A DNA stretch of 64,000 nucleotides from Panagrolaimus kolymaensis (Eukaryota > Nematoda > Chromadorea > Rhabditida > Panagrolaimidae). Positions within the stretch are counted from its first letter, which is position 1. Every line of letters starts with the position of its first letter. The notes under the pieces were generated by a model. It searched no databases, was not told the origin of the DNA, and saw only the letters and a program-made list of their open reading frames with translations. The position numbers and the translations under genes were made by a program. Below, one piece after another: positions 1 through 11,071 of the stretch. Location of the stretch: NCBI GenBank assembly GCA_028622995.1, contig JAJQJQ010000025.1, positions 2,604,001 to 2,668,000 of the forward strand, read 5' to 3'.

Positions 1-55
1 AAATTTAAAGGTTTGAATTTATTACTTATTTTTGTAGAATAGAAATTTCTTTTAG

Positions 56-2337
56 GGAGCTTACAATATTTTGGATATTACAAGTTCTGTTTTGGATCAA
101 CCTCTGCACATTTTGAAAGCAGCAAATGGAATAACAAAAAATGCTCTTCTTTGGTATCCATCTTCCATTCATAAAATCGTTGCTATTTCTGATAGTGATC
201 TTACTTATGATAAACCTGAGGCGAATTTGTTGCTTCATTCAATTACACTAAACACTTCTTATTGCGATGCGGAAGATAATAAACCCATGGAAATTTGTCA
301 TTCTAAAACTTCTCAAATTTCTTATCGAACAAAAGATTCTGACTTTTGTACAAAATTTAATCCGCAGGATTTGTGCGACAATGGTAAAATTACATTTAAA
401 ATGCCCTTTTTATATTTTTCTTTTTTTGTAGCACAAAAGGTATATCTTGCTTCATGGAAAAGTTTATCGTTTTTTTCGTTGGTCAAAAATAATCCACTTG
501 GAATTAAAACAAATGCAGCATCTAATTCAGCATCAAATCAAACGGTAACATTTGATACCGCAGAAAAGTGTGAAACAGGAGCATATCTTAAAAATAACTA
601 TGGATCCAATGCTGGAGGAGTTGCTAAAGATGGTGGACTTGTTGCCGCTTCAACAACATTGTGGAATAAACGTAAAAGTGTTAGTTTATAATTTGCAGCA
701 AAGAAAATTGTTTAATAATAATTTGAAATTTAGGATGAAAATGATTTGCATACAAAAATTAAATTAGTCACATTTTTAACTGATTCATTTACCGATGCCC
801 AAAGCAAGGGATCTAAAAGCAATAGCCATTATTCCGCTATATGTCCTCAAGGTACTTGTGCCATTGTTTCGGTAAAACAAATTTCTTCTCATAAAAACTT
901 TAAACTAAATAAATTTTAACTTTTAAGGATGGTAACCCTTCTGAGCCAATTGTATGCAATAGCGGCATCAAAACCACTCAAGCCATTTTGGGAAGTGCGG
1001 GAATTATTGTTACACTTTGTGGCATTGCTACATTTATTTTCACGAATAAGCAAATTAGTATTCCAATTGTGAGCCAAATATTTACAGTTTTAGCAAATTT
1101 ATTTGGTGATAATGATTTACCTCAAAAAGTTAAAATATTTTCATATTGTTATAATGCAACGTTCATGATTTATTCATTTTATTTATTAATTTTTGCTGAA
1201 CAAACTTTAGCAAATTTAAGCAAAAATATGTGTACCACATTTGCCATTATTGGATATATTTTGTATTTATCGTAAGTAGCGTTGACAAGTTCCAACAAAA
1301 ATTATAAAGGAAAAAATAAGCGCTTTAAGTTTAATCTAAATTTTAGAGCTATTTTCCTTTCCATAATTATGCTAATGTTAACTTTGGATGCTCTTGGATG
1401 TTGGAAAGCAGGGTTCAAAAAGTTTCTTTCCATTTTTAGTTGGAAAGCTTGGCTTCCATTTATTTATGCTTTTGGCATACCATTATTGTTTACCACTATT
1501 TTTGCTGTAAGTATGATTTCATTTTTTAAGCGAAATGATGGATAGTGAGTTTTTTGTCTTTTCTTTAAAATTAATTTAATAGAGAATAAATTTTAGTTGT
1601 TGGGTTCGTCCAGATTTTGATGGAGCAGCTTTATGGTTTCCATTGATTTTGCTGTTATTAACTTTACCATTTTATATTATTTTGTTTGCAAGAAAATGGT
1701 CTAAAACTCCGATTTTGCAATATATTTATGTAGTGACAATAGATCCAGAAGAAGTTTTGGCATACAAAATTCGAAAAAGAAAAGCAGCAGCTAAAAGGGA
1801 TGAAAAAAATAAAGAAAGTGAAAACAAAAAAGAAAAGGAAGAAAAAATTGTTTTATCTAGAAAATCTTTGCTCCATTTAATTATACCTCAAATTTTTCTT
1901 GCAATTCCATTGGTTAGTTTTTTGGCTACAAGCCAAAGAAAAAAATTAATAATTGTATTGAAAGTAAAAAAGGTATATTTTAGATTGCTGAAAATTTAAC
2001 AATGTATTATGCAAATTTAACTGGGTGGCATTATCTCTTTTTACTCACTCAAGCTCTACATTTATTAATTTTGCATGGAATTGAATTCGTTGATAAAATT
2101 GTAACAAAAATGGTGAAAGATAAAAAGCCAGACGATGATAATGAAATTGAAGACGAAGAGAAAATAAACAGCAAAGATAATCCAAAACATGACAATAATC
2201 GTGAAACAATTGAAATTATTCCAACGAGAATCAACCCAGAAAATGGAATAAAGCGTGTTGTTGAGAAAGTTGAAATCGAAGAAGATACAAATTCAGAAAA
2301 TAATATGGTTATTAGACTTACATTAATTTACTCATGA
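56..2337 (+). CDS. Adhesion/secretin-type 7TM receptor, 3' part
   Basis: Seven exons can be joined: 56-383, 432-679, 734-871, 928-1271, 1347-1544, 1597-1912 and 1984-2337. They sum to 642 codons and are open at the 5' window edge. The first three exons encode a Cys-containing ectodomain. TM1 starts at ILGSAGIIVTLCGIA, and six further hydrophobic segments follow. The junction 1544/1597 rebuilds DGYCWVRPDFDGAALWFP, the second extracellular loop with the GYCW signature of class B2 (adhesion) GPCRs. A long charged Lys/Glu-rich third intracellular loop precedes TM6, and the acidic tail is presumably cytoplasmic. The role would be a cell-surface receptor; ligand unknown. I see no textbook GPS cleavage motif, although CPQGTC lies where one would sit. 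The 7TM topology is well supported. The subfamily assignment rests mainly on the ECL2/TM5 segment. Confidence 0.7.
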
Positions 2338-2775
2338 CAAAAAATTTTTAAATAAGCATAAATTTGAGGACTTTTCAGTAAACATCAAAATAAAGTTTTT
2401 TATTCTAAACATATACATGCTCAGATTTATGTAATTTTATATCCCTGTGTTTCATATTTTAAATAGAACTTTTGCTTTGATCAATTTTATGAGAAATTAC
2501 ATTTTTTGTTTATACATAAACGAGAGTGTATTTAATTTTTCTTGAGCATGATTAATTATATGTTAAATTTTAATAAGAGTAAACGATAAATTTTTCTTAA
2601 TTATTTTACCATTTGGTATTTTATTGCTAAACTTTTTGATTTTTTTTACTAATAATACAAAGCATAAATCTTGACAGGGAATTTATTTTAAACAATACTT
2701 ATTTTAAAAAAAAAGTCAAACATTATTGGTTTTCTATTTAATCAAGTTCATTTTATGGCCCCGTAAGACATAAAG
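2338..2775. other. Intergenic, AT-rich
   Basis: No gene seen. A short motif near 2545 (GCATGATTAATTATATG) recurs almost unchanged near 3456 on the other side of the insulin-like gene. Nothing else stands out. Confidence 0.6.
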
Positions 2776-3144
2776 CTATTGGCAGCAATATGCACGTAAA
2801 TCTTCCATAGTACATCCATCCTCTCCTTTGCAGCATAAATTAACGATTTCCGCTAAAAAAGAAATTTTATATATTCACGAAGCTTTTAAAATAATTTTTA
2901 TCAAAAAATCGAACTTACTGCTAGTCATTTTTTTGCTCTGTTTGCTGCGTAAGTATAAACGTTTTTTGCAAGTGTTGCAAGCATAAATTAGATTGCTTTT
3001 TAAAACGGGGCCACACATATGTAAAGGTATATCTTCTGGCAAGAGGTAAACATTTGAGTTTGCTAGATTCTTAGGTTCAGTATATTCCATACCAAAAACA
3101 AGTCCTGTAATAACAAACAAACTCAAAATAAATAAACCTTTCAT
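2776..3144 (-). CDS. Insulin-like peptide precursor (100 aa, 8 Cys)
   Basis: Exon 1 is 3144-2919 and exon 2 is 2852-2776, with a GTAAGT donor and TTTTTTTAG acceptor; the joined frame is 101 codons. A signal peptide (about residues 1-18) is followed by a B-chain-like segment, MCGPVLKSNLIYACNTC (residues 43-59). The Cys44-Cys56 spacing equals that of insulin B7-B19. A KKR site follows, then a short linker and an A-chain-like segment, EIVNLCCKGEDGC and DLRAYCCQ (Cys82, 83, 89, 98, 99). Cys89-Cys98 matches A11-A20, but the CC-to-C gap is two residues longer than in vertebrate insulin. The extra Cys59 and Cys99 could form a fourth disulfide, as in the four-disulfide class of nematode insulins. The product would be a secreted ligand of a DAF-2-type receptor. 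Whether it is an agonist or antagonist cannot be told. Confidence 0.8.
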
Positions 3145-3226
3145 AGTTTGTCAGGAAATGAATGGCAAAAAAATCACAAATTAAAATAGAGAAGCTTTTT
3201 CAATAAAAAGCAAATTAGCTATAGCA

Positions 3227-3234
3227 CTTTTATA
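3227..3234 (-). promoter_or_regulatory. TATA box of the insulin-like gene
   Basis: TATAAAAG on the minus strand, about 83 bp before the insulin-like ATG. The same spacing is seen for the small secreted peptide genes further right. Confidence 0.55.
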
Positions 3235-4968
3235 GCTTTTTTTGAACGCGACCTCCAATAAATTTTTTAAACTTACAAAAAAAGAAAAATATTTAGTTTT
3301 GTTTTTTTTAAACATTTGATTAGAGATTTTGATTCAAAACATAAATAAACATTCTCGTTTCTTAAATTTCAAATCATCAATAAAGTTCAAGTCCAATAAA
3401 TGCTAGCAGATATTCTTTTAACTATAAACAAAACTGTATCTAATTTCTCTTTTAACATGATTAATCATATGTTTATTCCAAAAAAATGATTTTTTTGAAG
3501 TTGGAAAATTTTTTTCACTTAGTTTTAAAAAAGACTCAAAATTATTTATTTTTTGTTTTTAAAAATTGTATGTAGCGATATCATTTTGCATTGAATCATA
3601 TTTATCGATGGCTCCCTTAATATCTCCGGAATTCCAAAATCATTTTCTTTAGACTTACATCCATCCTTTGTGATTGCATAATGACTCATAAATGATATAT
3701 GGGAGTGTCACAAAGAAGAAAAATTTGAATTTTTTTAAATATGATTTGGAAAAAATTAGAGCTGTTTCAAACTACATTTTTAGAATGAAACTACAAAACT
3801 ATTAATAAAGTTGATTTTTTTTTATTGAAAGAACTTTTCAAGCGATAAAAATTTGAAACAGACAGAAGAAAAGTAAAAGAAAATTGAAAATAAATAAAAC
3901 AAGCTTATAAAAGTTATTCCAAAGCGTTTTGATTCAAGAAAAAAAAATCAATTTTCTTTCAAAATAATCAAGCTGTCGTCCGGCGCTTCGTTTTGTAACC
4001 GAACGCCATCCAAAGCACTTCCTTCTTTTACGATGATTCATCGCTAGCATATAAAAAAACAATGGATTTCATTATTATTTTTTTTTCTTTTTGCACTACG
4101 AAAAGACAATATTGACGAGCTTGATTTTTTTTAAATAAAGAAATGTGTTTTTCATATTTTTGAATTAGAATGTTTAGTAGCATGAGGATTAAGAAGACAA
4201 CTGATTTATTTAACAAATACAAGGAAGCTAAGAATAAGTTACAAATGATCAATTAGGTAAAATTTTTAATTTTTAATTTTTAATTTTAAAAATAAACGGG
4301 ATACAAGAAAGGCACAAAAGTTTTAGATCTAAGTTGTATCGATGCAAAAAAAAAAAAATAATGTTACACTTTTATGTTTCGTCGTTTTCCGTTTGTCTGT
4401 TTGAACCTTATTTTTGGAAGGAAATGTTACAAACATGTATCTTATTTTTTTCTCACAAACTTACCTCCTCCATTTAAAACATAAAATAATTTATAAGCAA
4501 TATGAAGGAGTGTATCAAAATCAAAAATGATTAGGTTCAACTTTTTTACAAATAAAAAGATTTTTTTAATTTTTTGGAAAAAATAAGAGCCTTTTCAGAC
4601 TAAAACACAGCAACTGAAAAAATCATAGAAGTTCGTTTTTCTCGATCAATTTTATGCGCATTTTGTTGATGTTACATCTTTTTTCGATAACTCATCCAAA
4701 AACATGTCAAATTTAGCTTTGAAAGGAGTATGTTTCGATATTGTTATTCTCAAAGTTTTACATAAATAGATAAATGCTTTTCTTCTTTTAAAGAGAGAAA
4801 TGAAAAATATCTTTGGAAAATGTGGGTATTTATTTGCTTTTTATTAAAAAAAAAGAAGTATGAAAACAAAAACTTTAAAATATGAAATTTTTTTTATCTA
4901 TAAAATTCTTTTAAAGCAATTAAAAGTTGAAACAACGATAAGCAAAATTTAAACGGATGTAAGCAAGC
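3235..4968. other. Intergenic, 1.7 kb
   Basis: AT-rich with long A and T runs and no convincing gene. A short minus-strand stretch (about 3700-3560) reads as a 47-codon open frame without family resemblance, and may be a decayed exon. Confidence 0.5.
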
Positions 4969-5437
4969 TTATTCAAAGAATATCCAATTTTTTTGATTTA
5001 TTGACGTATTGAGGTCAATAGGACACCAAAATATTTTGGCGGAATTTTGATTATCAAAAGCAATTCCCAATAATAAACCAAGTTCTTCATCATTTTTTAA
5101 AATAGAATAAGTAACTCCTTGATCTAAAAAAAGAAAAATTATAGGTTTTTTTAGTTTTTTAATTGCATAACAAACCTTGAATACAAAAATGGTCAAGATC
5201 GGGTTTTTCGGCAGCTTTTCCAATTGCAGGAAATAAAACTTCAGGAAGATATTCACGAAGTTGAATAGTTAAACGATGTCCATAAAAATTAAGTGTTACA
5301 GGGAAAAAATTTTCCAAATCTAAAAAAGTAAATTTAGTTTATTAAACTTAACTTCCAAACTTACCCTCCATGTCATAATCAACAACAGTGGCGGTTTCGT
5401 TTTTAGCAAATGCTCTAATTTTTGGAATTATTTCCAT
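4969..5437 (-). CDS. Unknown small protein, paralogue of 31256-31788
   Basis: Exons 5437-5365, 5319-5176 and 5123-4969 join into 124 codons. The middle exon encodes NFFPVTLNFYGH, then a segment ending YLPEVLFPAIGKAAEKPDLDHFCI. It has the same length (144 nt), the same phases and a closely similar sequence as the middle exon of the gene at 31256-31788. The final exon ends with FWCPIDLNTSIN. The paralogue begins with a signal peptide. Here the ATG chosen at 5437 gives no signal peptide, so the 5' end is probably missing or lies in an unrecognised exon. I do not recognise the family. It may be a secreted protein that has lost its leader, or a pseudogene. Confidence 0.5.
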
Positions 5438-5458
5438 TAATTCATTTTTATAATTTAC

Positions 5459-5562
5459 TGCTTAGCCGCCTGTTCGCGTTGTACCTCTTGATAAATTTTG
5501 TCGATATCATTTTGACTGAGATGACGATAACGATGATTAGTGCCGTGGAGGCCTACTCCAGA
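5459..5562 (-). other. GC-rich open patch between two broken genes
   Basis: About 100 bp far richer in G and C than its surroundings. On the minus strand it stays open for roughly 35 codons (SGVGLHGTNHRYRHLSQNDI, then DKIYQEVQREQAAKQ, stop). It lies exactly where the F-box-related gene stops and the next small gene begins. The reading looks like a real helical C-terminus, but I cannot assign it. Possibly an inserted exon or a retrocopied fragment. Confidence 0.35.
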
Positions 5563-6074
5563 TGTAAGGTTTTAATAATCGTGTCTCGTAATTCTAAACT
5601 GCTAACCCTTCCAGTGGAATTAAATAGCAAAAATTCATCCAAAGTCAAATTTTGATTAGCTAAATTTAAAACGCGAACATCCCCTCGATAAAGTTTGGAA
5701 GCCAAAAAGGATGCCATATTTTTATTATTCATACGAGTAATTTCCAAAACATCAATAATCCATGTTTTTTCATTATTAATATTGAGAAAAGGACATTTCT
5801 TAGAAAGTGTGCATCCATTTAATTCCCTTTTTCTAAGCCAAGTTGATGATTCATGACTATCATCAGTAAATAAAAAATTCTCAAACATAATAATTTTCCC
5901 ATTTAGATAAAAATATTTGCATGCTTTTATGAGTTTATTATAAACTTTGGCGGAGGAAGGATTTTTCGATATATAAAAAATAAGATTTTCTCGCAATGAA
6001 AATTCTTGAATTTTCGGAGGATTTGAATAAATTGAAAGTGAAGAGAACGCAGTAGCAGAAGTGTGAGAATTCAT
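5553..6074 (-). CDS. F-box-related nematode family protein, 3' truncated
   Basis: A single open frame of 173 residues starts at the ATG at 6074. It contains SKNPSSAKVYNKLIKACKYF, a helical motif I associate with large lineage-specific families of F-box-like proteins in clade IV nematodes. An LRR-like stretch follows (VRVLNLANQNLTLDEF, VSSLELRDTIIKTL). Family members normally continue well beyond this point. Here the frame ends abruptly at a junction with a GC-rich patch, with no convincing donor site. The expected role of the family is substrate recruitment to SCF ubiquitin ligases, which is inference. Best read as a truncated gene or young pseudogene. Confidence 0.5.
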   Translation of the reverse strand: MNSHTSATAFSSLSIYSNPPKIQEFSLRENLIFYISKNPSSAKVYNKLIKACKYFYLNGKIIMFENFLFTDDSHESSTWLRKRELNGCTLSKKCPFLNINNEKTWIIDVLEITRMNNKNMASFLASKLYRGDVRVLNLANQNLTLDEFLLFNSTGRVSSLELRDTIIKTLHLE

Positions 6075-7264
6075 TCTAAAACAAATATGTACGTAGCAAT
6101 CAATTGTAACAAAAAAAAATTATAAATTTGTAATTTTGGGGAAAAAAGTCAAACAGATTTGATTTAACTTTCCGTTTTAAGAAAATAAAATGAATGCATT
6201 TTTTTGCGCGCATTATAACTATATACATAAATATCCTCCGAGAAAAAAAATAAGCGAAAAGGTCTGAATTGAATCTTAGTTAGGGTTGGTTTTTTCGAGG
6301 CGGATTTGTTTTATAAATCAAATGGCTCAATAAAGATCATCGATAAAGGTTGCTTTCTCATATTCTTTCTTTATCTGCAGCGCGCAAAAGAAACAAAGAA
6401 AATTCAAAATAAAATGACTAATTTGGAAAAAAAACAGAAAATAAATAACAAAAATATTCATTTACGAAATTAGGAAAAAATAAGAAAAGTAGACACTTGG
6501 CGGCTTTGATTAATGAATTTAATAAAAATTTAAAGATATAACTTTCTTGAAACCACGTTTTGTTACAAATCATTTTTTAAATCACAAGTTGATTTTTAAA
6601 TGCTTCATCGACAAATAAATAAAACAGCGCCAAAAGCTCTAAAAAGGAAAAATTCTTTCCCTTAAATTTTCTATGATAGTTCCATCTTTAATCGGTTTTT
6701 AATTTTTGCTTTTTACAATTTTATGCTCAATCTTTTTCTTTGGATCTAGCTTTCGGTGAGAAATAATTTTCTTTTGAAAAAATTTAAATCACAATATGGC
6801 GTTTTTGATTAAAGGACACTATTTTAAAAGTAATAATGATCGACCATAAAACTTTTAATCGGCTTTTTACATCCAAAAATTTTGCAAGGTGTTATAATAA
6901 AAGCTGGGCCTGGAAAAAAAATGTTTTTGCACAAGTGATAAGCATTTTTATAAGCGCCATAATCTTCTAGTTTTACATAAAAAAGGAAAGAAAATACCCT
7001 CTTTTTTTGATCAGATAGAATGCGTTATTTCCATGTATTTTTCAAAGACTTTTTAATACTGTCCTAAATGAAAGAAGTATCTAAGTTTTGTCATAGGATA
7101 ATTTCCAAAGACTCAATGTTTAACAAAAAAATAAGCTTTTTTTACTCGTCAAAATCGCCAAATATCTTAGTATTCATTGAAATTTAACGACCGACTTTCA
7201 CAAGAAAAATGCTTTTTCAATAAAGACTTATAATTTTAGGCTCTAAAAAGACTTGAAGCTAGGA
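6075..7264. other. Intergenic, 1.2 kb
   Basis: AT-rich and without a convincing gene. This is the divergent promoter region between the F-box-related gene on the minus strand and the CUB-like gene on the plus strand. Confidence 0.55.
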
Positions 7265-10200
7265 ATGGTTACACATGTTATACTTTTCATATTATTATTA
7301 ATGGCATTTCAAACTGCTAATAGCAGCAAAGTCATTTGTTCCACAAAACCAAAAACAATACATTTGAAGCTCAATGAAATAAGCTTTTTTGAAACCCCTA
7401 ACTTTCCTCAACCTGGTCCAGATAATTGCTCAATCACTTATGTTTATAATGTTTTTTCTTTAAGTTTATCAAATATCTTGGTATGATAAAAATTTTCTTA
7501 AAATTTTCTGAACAATATACTATTAATTGCTAAATGTAATGGCATAATTGGTTTCAGAAAACAAGATTTGTATATGCTATTACTAATCCCCACAATATAA
7601 AAGATGTTTATATCCAAAAAATTGAAAGCATTTTTGAAATCAAATTACCTCTTCTTCTTCCAATCCCTCTCCGTTTATCTTTTACTTTGACTCCAAAATT
7701 AGAAGCATTTCAAGGATTTGCATTATTTGAAGATCAGCTGAATAGTTGTGCTTTGGGGTCGGTCAGTCAAAGTCAAACCCAACCATATCTTTTTACGGAT
7801 GATACACAAATTTTATACATTCGAACTACCTATTATGATGTTCCTTTATTAAAACAAAATTGTAAATGGCAGTTTATTGGACCTGAAGGATATGGGTTTA
7901 AAATTGTTTTTGAACAACTAAATATTTTTTCTTCTGTTATAACTTTTACCGTTTTAAATAGCACAGGCTATGTTATCACAAAGTAAGTTTGGAAATGCAT
8001 AAATTTTTAATATACATAATAAAATTAATTGAACTCTTAATTCATCATGAAAAGTTTAAAATGCTAATTTTCGAGTAAATATTATTACAAATATTTCAGT
8101 CAAGATCTAGCTAAACCCCATCAAGCTTATTACAACAATGATAATCACCTCAAAATTTTATTTTTCATTGGCAACGCTAGTTTTTTAAATGGCTTTCAGG
8201 CTTATGTAACCATTGTAAAAAATAATCCAATATTTATTTTGGAAAAATGTAGTAACACATCTATTGAAGGCGGAGTGATTACAAATTGGACCAATATTAG
8301 GAATGACTCATACGGTTATTCTAAGGCAGCTAAATGCTTTTTTAATTTGCAAGTCGAGCCCGGAACAGAAGTTTTAGCGCTTATTGGAACTGGTAAAATG
8401 GATATGGAAACCAACGTTGATGTGATAAAATACACAGATGATGAATATGGCGTGGCTCAATTAACAGATTCAACATCCTTCAGAGCATATAAAAATAATA
8501 CAATAAAAAAATATAATTTTGAATTCAGTAGTGACGGCAGCATTCAAATGAGTGGATTTGAAGTGGATTTTTTGAAACTTGGTAAAGAATAGATTTCTTG
8601 AAATTAAATTTACTATAAAAAATTTTTAAATTACCATTGTTTAATCTTAAAAATAAATTCTTTTTTAGATTGTCAGTGTTCTACCACTGAGTTTTTCATT
8701 TATTGTGATGGTGGAGTTGCTTATCGATTGACAAACTCGACAAATAATCCTTATTTACGAGGATATTATTGTAGCAACTTAAAATGCAACTTTACAGTAT
8801 GTTAAAACTTCTTTGGTCCCTCATAAATTTTTTATATGTTTTCAGATTCACTCAAATTCTTCTTGTATGAATAAGTTAATTGAAATTGTGATATGGCTTC
8901 CTAATAGATATTCTGAAACTTTTGATATTTTTAAAGTAATTTCGAATGATTCTATCGTACTAAACTCAAAGAATTCTAAAAATATTAAATCTATAAAAGC
9001 ATATCTATCACCACAAAATGTAAATAAATTCCAAGCCTTTACATATGTATCACCATTAGTTAGAGATATGAGTATTAACCTTAATACCTACGAATGTAAG
9101 AATTAAAAAAAATTTTTTATTTTTTTTTCTTGTTTTTTAGCTCCAACAATTTATAAGCACATAATTTTAACTGAAAAACATTCCACCCATGCTCTAGATC
9201 TCCAAAATGTTGCGAAACAGCATTTAATACTAGTTGAACTTGGACCTGAATTCGTAATTTATTTTCTATCATTCATAAATTATTTTAGTTTCTTAATCGG
9301 TATTTTTAGGAAAATTCTAACGCTACAATTGAAATTTATGTAAACTTTGAAAACCCAACATCGTTGTATAACTTTTATAATAACGAAAATTTGACGTTTC
9401 AATTGGAATTAAATGATTGGTATAAGTTTTTTTTGTAACCAAAAAATATTTAAACAAAAAAATATTTAAGCTTTTTAAATTCAAAAACTATTTCTAAATT
9501 TCAATGTGATACCCAAGCCAATAAGTTGGCAATGGTTTTTGCCAGCATTGCAAATTTTGATGTAGCTTATAATTATATAATATTTCAAATATCTAATTGT
9601 ATGTAATTTTTTTTAAATCAAACGCAATTTTTTCTTGGGATATACAATGTACAATTATTTTTATAGACAACTATGATGGATGTATTTTTAAAAAAAATGT
9701 TTACTTCCTTGGCATATTAGATGATACAATTCAGCATTCGCCAATAGTAAATATTGCAAATCAAGAAATGACATGTACTATTTTTATTTTGACATATCCT
9801 ATATACCCTGCTTACCTTTCACGAGTTTGGACAAATGCAAAAATCGGAAATGTTTATATTTATGCGGGGAACGCTAATAAGAAACCTATATTAAACTACA
9901 AGTAAGTATAATTGTTAACCTATAATTAAAATACTAAAATTGAGTTTAAAAAATTTTTTAGTTCGACAACCTCAAACCAATGGAAAAATATTTTTTTGTA
10001 TTCGCGAATTTATTCTATAGTAATTCCAATTAATTCATCAATTATCATAGATTATAAAACACCGCTTTTCATACTTCCTTTTAATTTAAAAGGCACAGAG
10101 AAATCAGCTTTAGCAACATTTGGATATGGTGAAGGATTTTTATATAATTTACATATTACTAGTACAATTGCCGATTATAATGCTTTATTAAATACAACAT

Positions 10201-10670
10201 TAAAAGTGACGGTCATTGATGTTAAAATAAACCCTGCTTGGAAACTTTATATTCTTGAAAATAATATTATAAAACACAAGTAAATTTATTTTATATAAAC
10301 TATTGAACATCTTGTTATGGTTGATAGAAAAAATTAAAATTCAAAATATAGTATAAAGCTTAAATTATGTATTTTCAGCATAACTCACATTGGACAAACT
10401 ATGACATTTTCAAATTCAGTTATTTTCTTTCATTATGAGCGAGAAAATCAAACCATGTATAATACTTATTTAGCTGATTACCTCGTTTATATAGAAGTAA
10501 TAAAAACCCCGGAAAATAAAATAAATGGAAATGATGGAATCCTTGAAACAAATCTTTTAACTTATCAGAGCGATAATAGTTTTGATGATAAATTCCCTAG
10601 TGTTTGTCCTTGTTATAATTTTAACTTCTTTAATTATATGTTTCTGTTTTTAATTTTAATAATGTTTTAA
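7265..10670 (+). CDS. Large secreted or anchored CUB-like protein (898 aa)
   Basis: Eleven exons join without a frame break: 7265-7480, 7558-7982, 8100-8581, 8669-8796, 8846-9095, 9141-9253, 9310-9419, 9471-9598, 9667-9901, 9962-10279, 10379-10670 (899 codons with the stop). An N-terminal signal peptide ends near NSSK. Extracellular beta-rich repeats follow, with scattered Cys and many N-glycosylation sites. A block reading FEFSSDGSIQMSGFEVDF and then DCQCSTTEFFIYC recalls the CUB-like domains of nematode stress- and infection-response proteins. The last 16 residues are strongly hydrophobic, suggesting a GPI signal or membrane anchor. The 3' two-thirds is paralogous, intron positions included, to the minus-strand gene at 61598-63901. 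Likely surface-exposed; function unknown. Confidence 0.75.
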
Positions 10671-11071
10671 CTGTTTCCAAATTTGAATTCAAACATAAAA
10701 AATGATGCATTTATTTTACTTAAAAAAGTTTTGATATTTCAAACTTAAATTTGTAAATTTGCTAACAAATTTTTTTTGTGTTTTTGTTTACATTATATGG
10801 CACGATGCTATGTTGGAGTTTGAAAATCATCACAGTCTATAAAAAGTTAAGTACCAAGGGAGTTTTTTTGGAGTTCAAAAAAGTGTCTATGACATACTAC
10901 ATTTAAGGTGTGCCAAATCACAACCACAACCTACCTCACCTCGTGCCCACGCGTAGGAGCAATGTTAAAAAATAAGTATAAAGATCACCGAAAAATAGCT
11001 TGAGAAAAAAAATTGATAAGAAAAAACAAAGAACTCACAACAACTTATTTAATTTTCATTTGAAGCTTAAA
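10671..11071. other. Intergenic, 400 bp
   Basis: Contains a slightly GC-richer stretch at about 10900-10960. TATA-like GTATAAAG at about 10976-10983 lies some 90 bp before the next ATG and is a plausible core promoter for the C-type lectin gene. Confidence 0.45.

Noticed and set aside
1273..1275. In-frame stop in the adhesion-type receptor
   Set aside because: A GTAAGT donor at 1272 and a TTTTAG acceptor at 1346 define a 75-bp intron that removes it and keeps the frame (TC|A, GCT).
3560..3705. 47-codon minus-strand open frame (contains FGIPEILREPS)
   Set aside because: Looks mildly coding but has no partner exon or recognised family; kept only as a possible relic.
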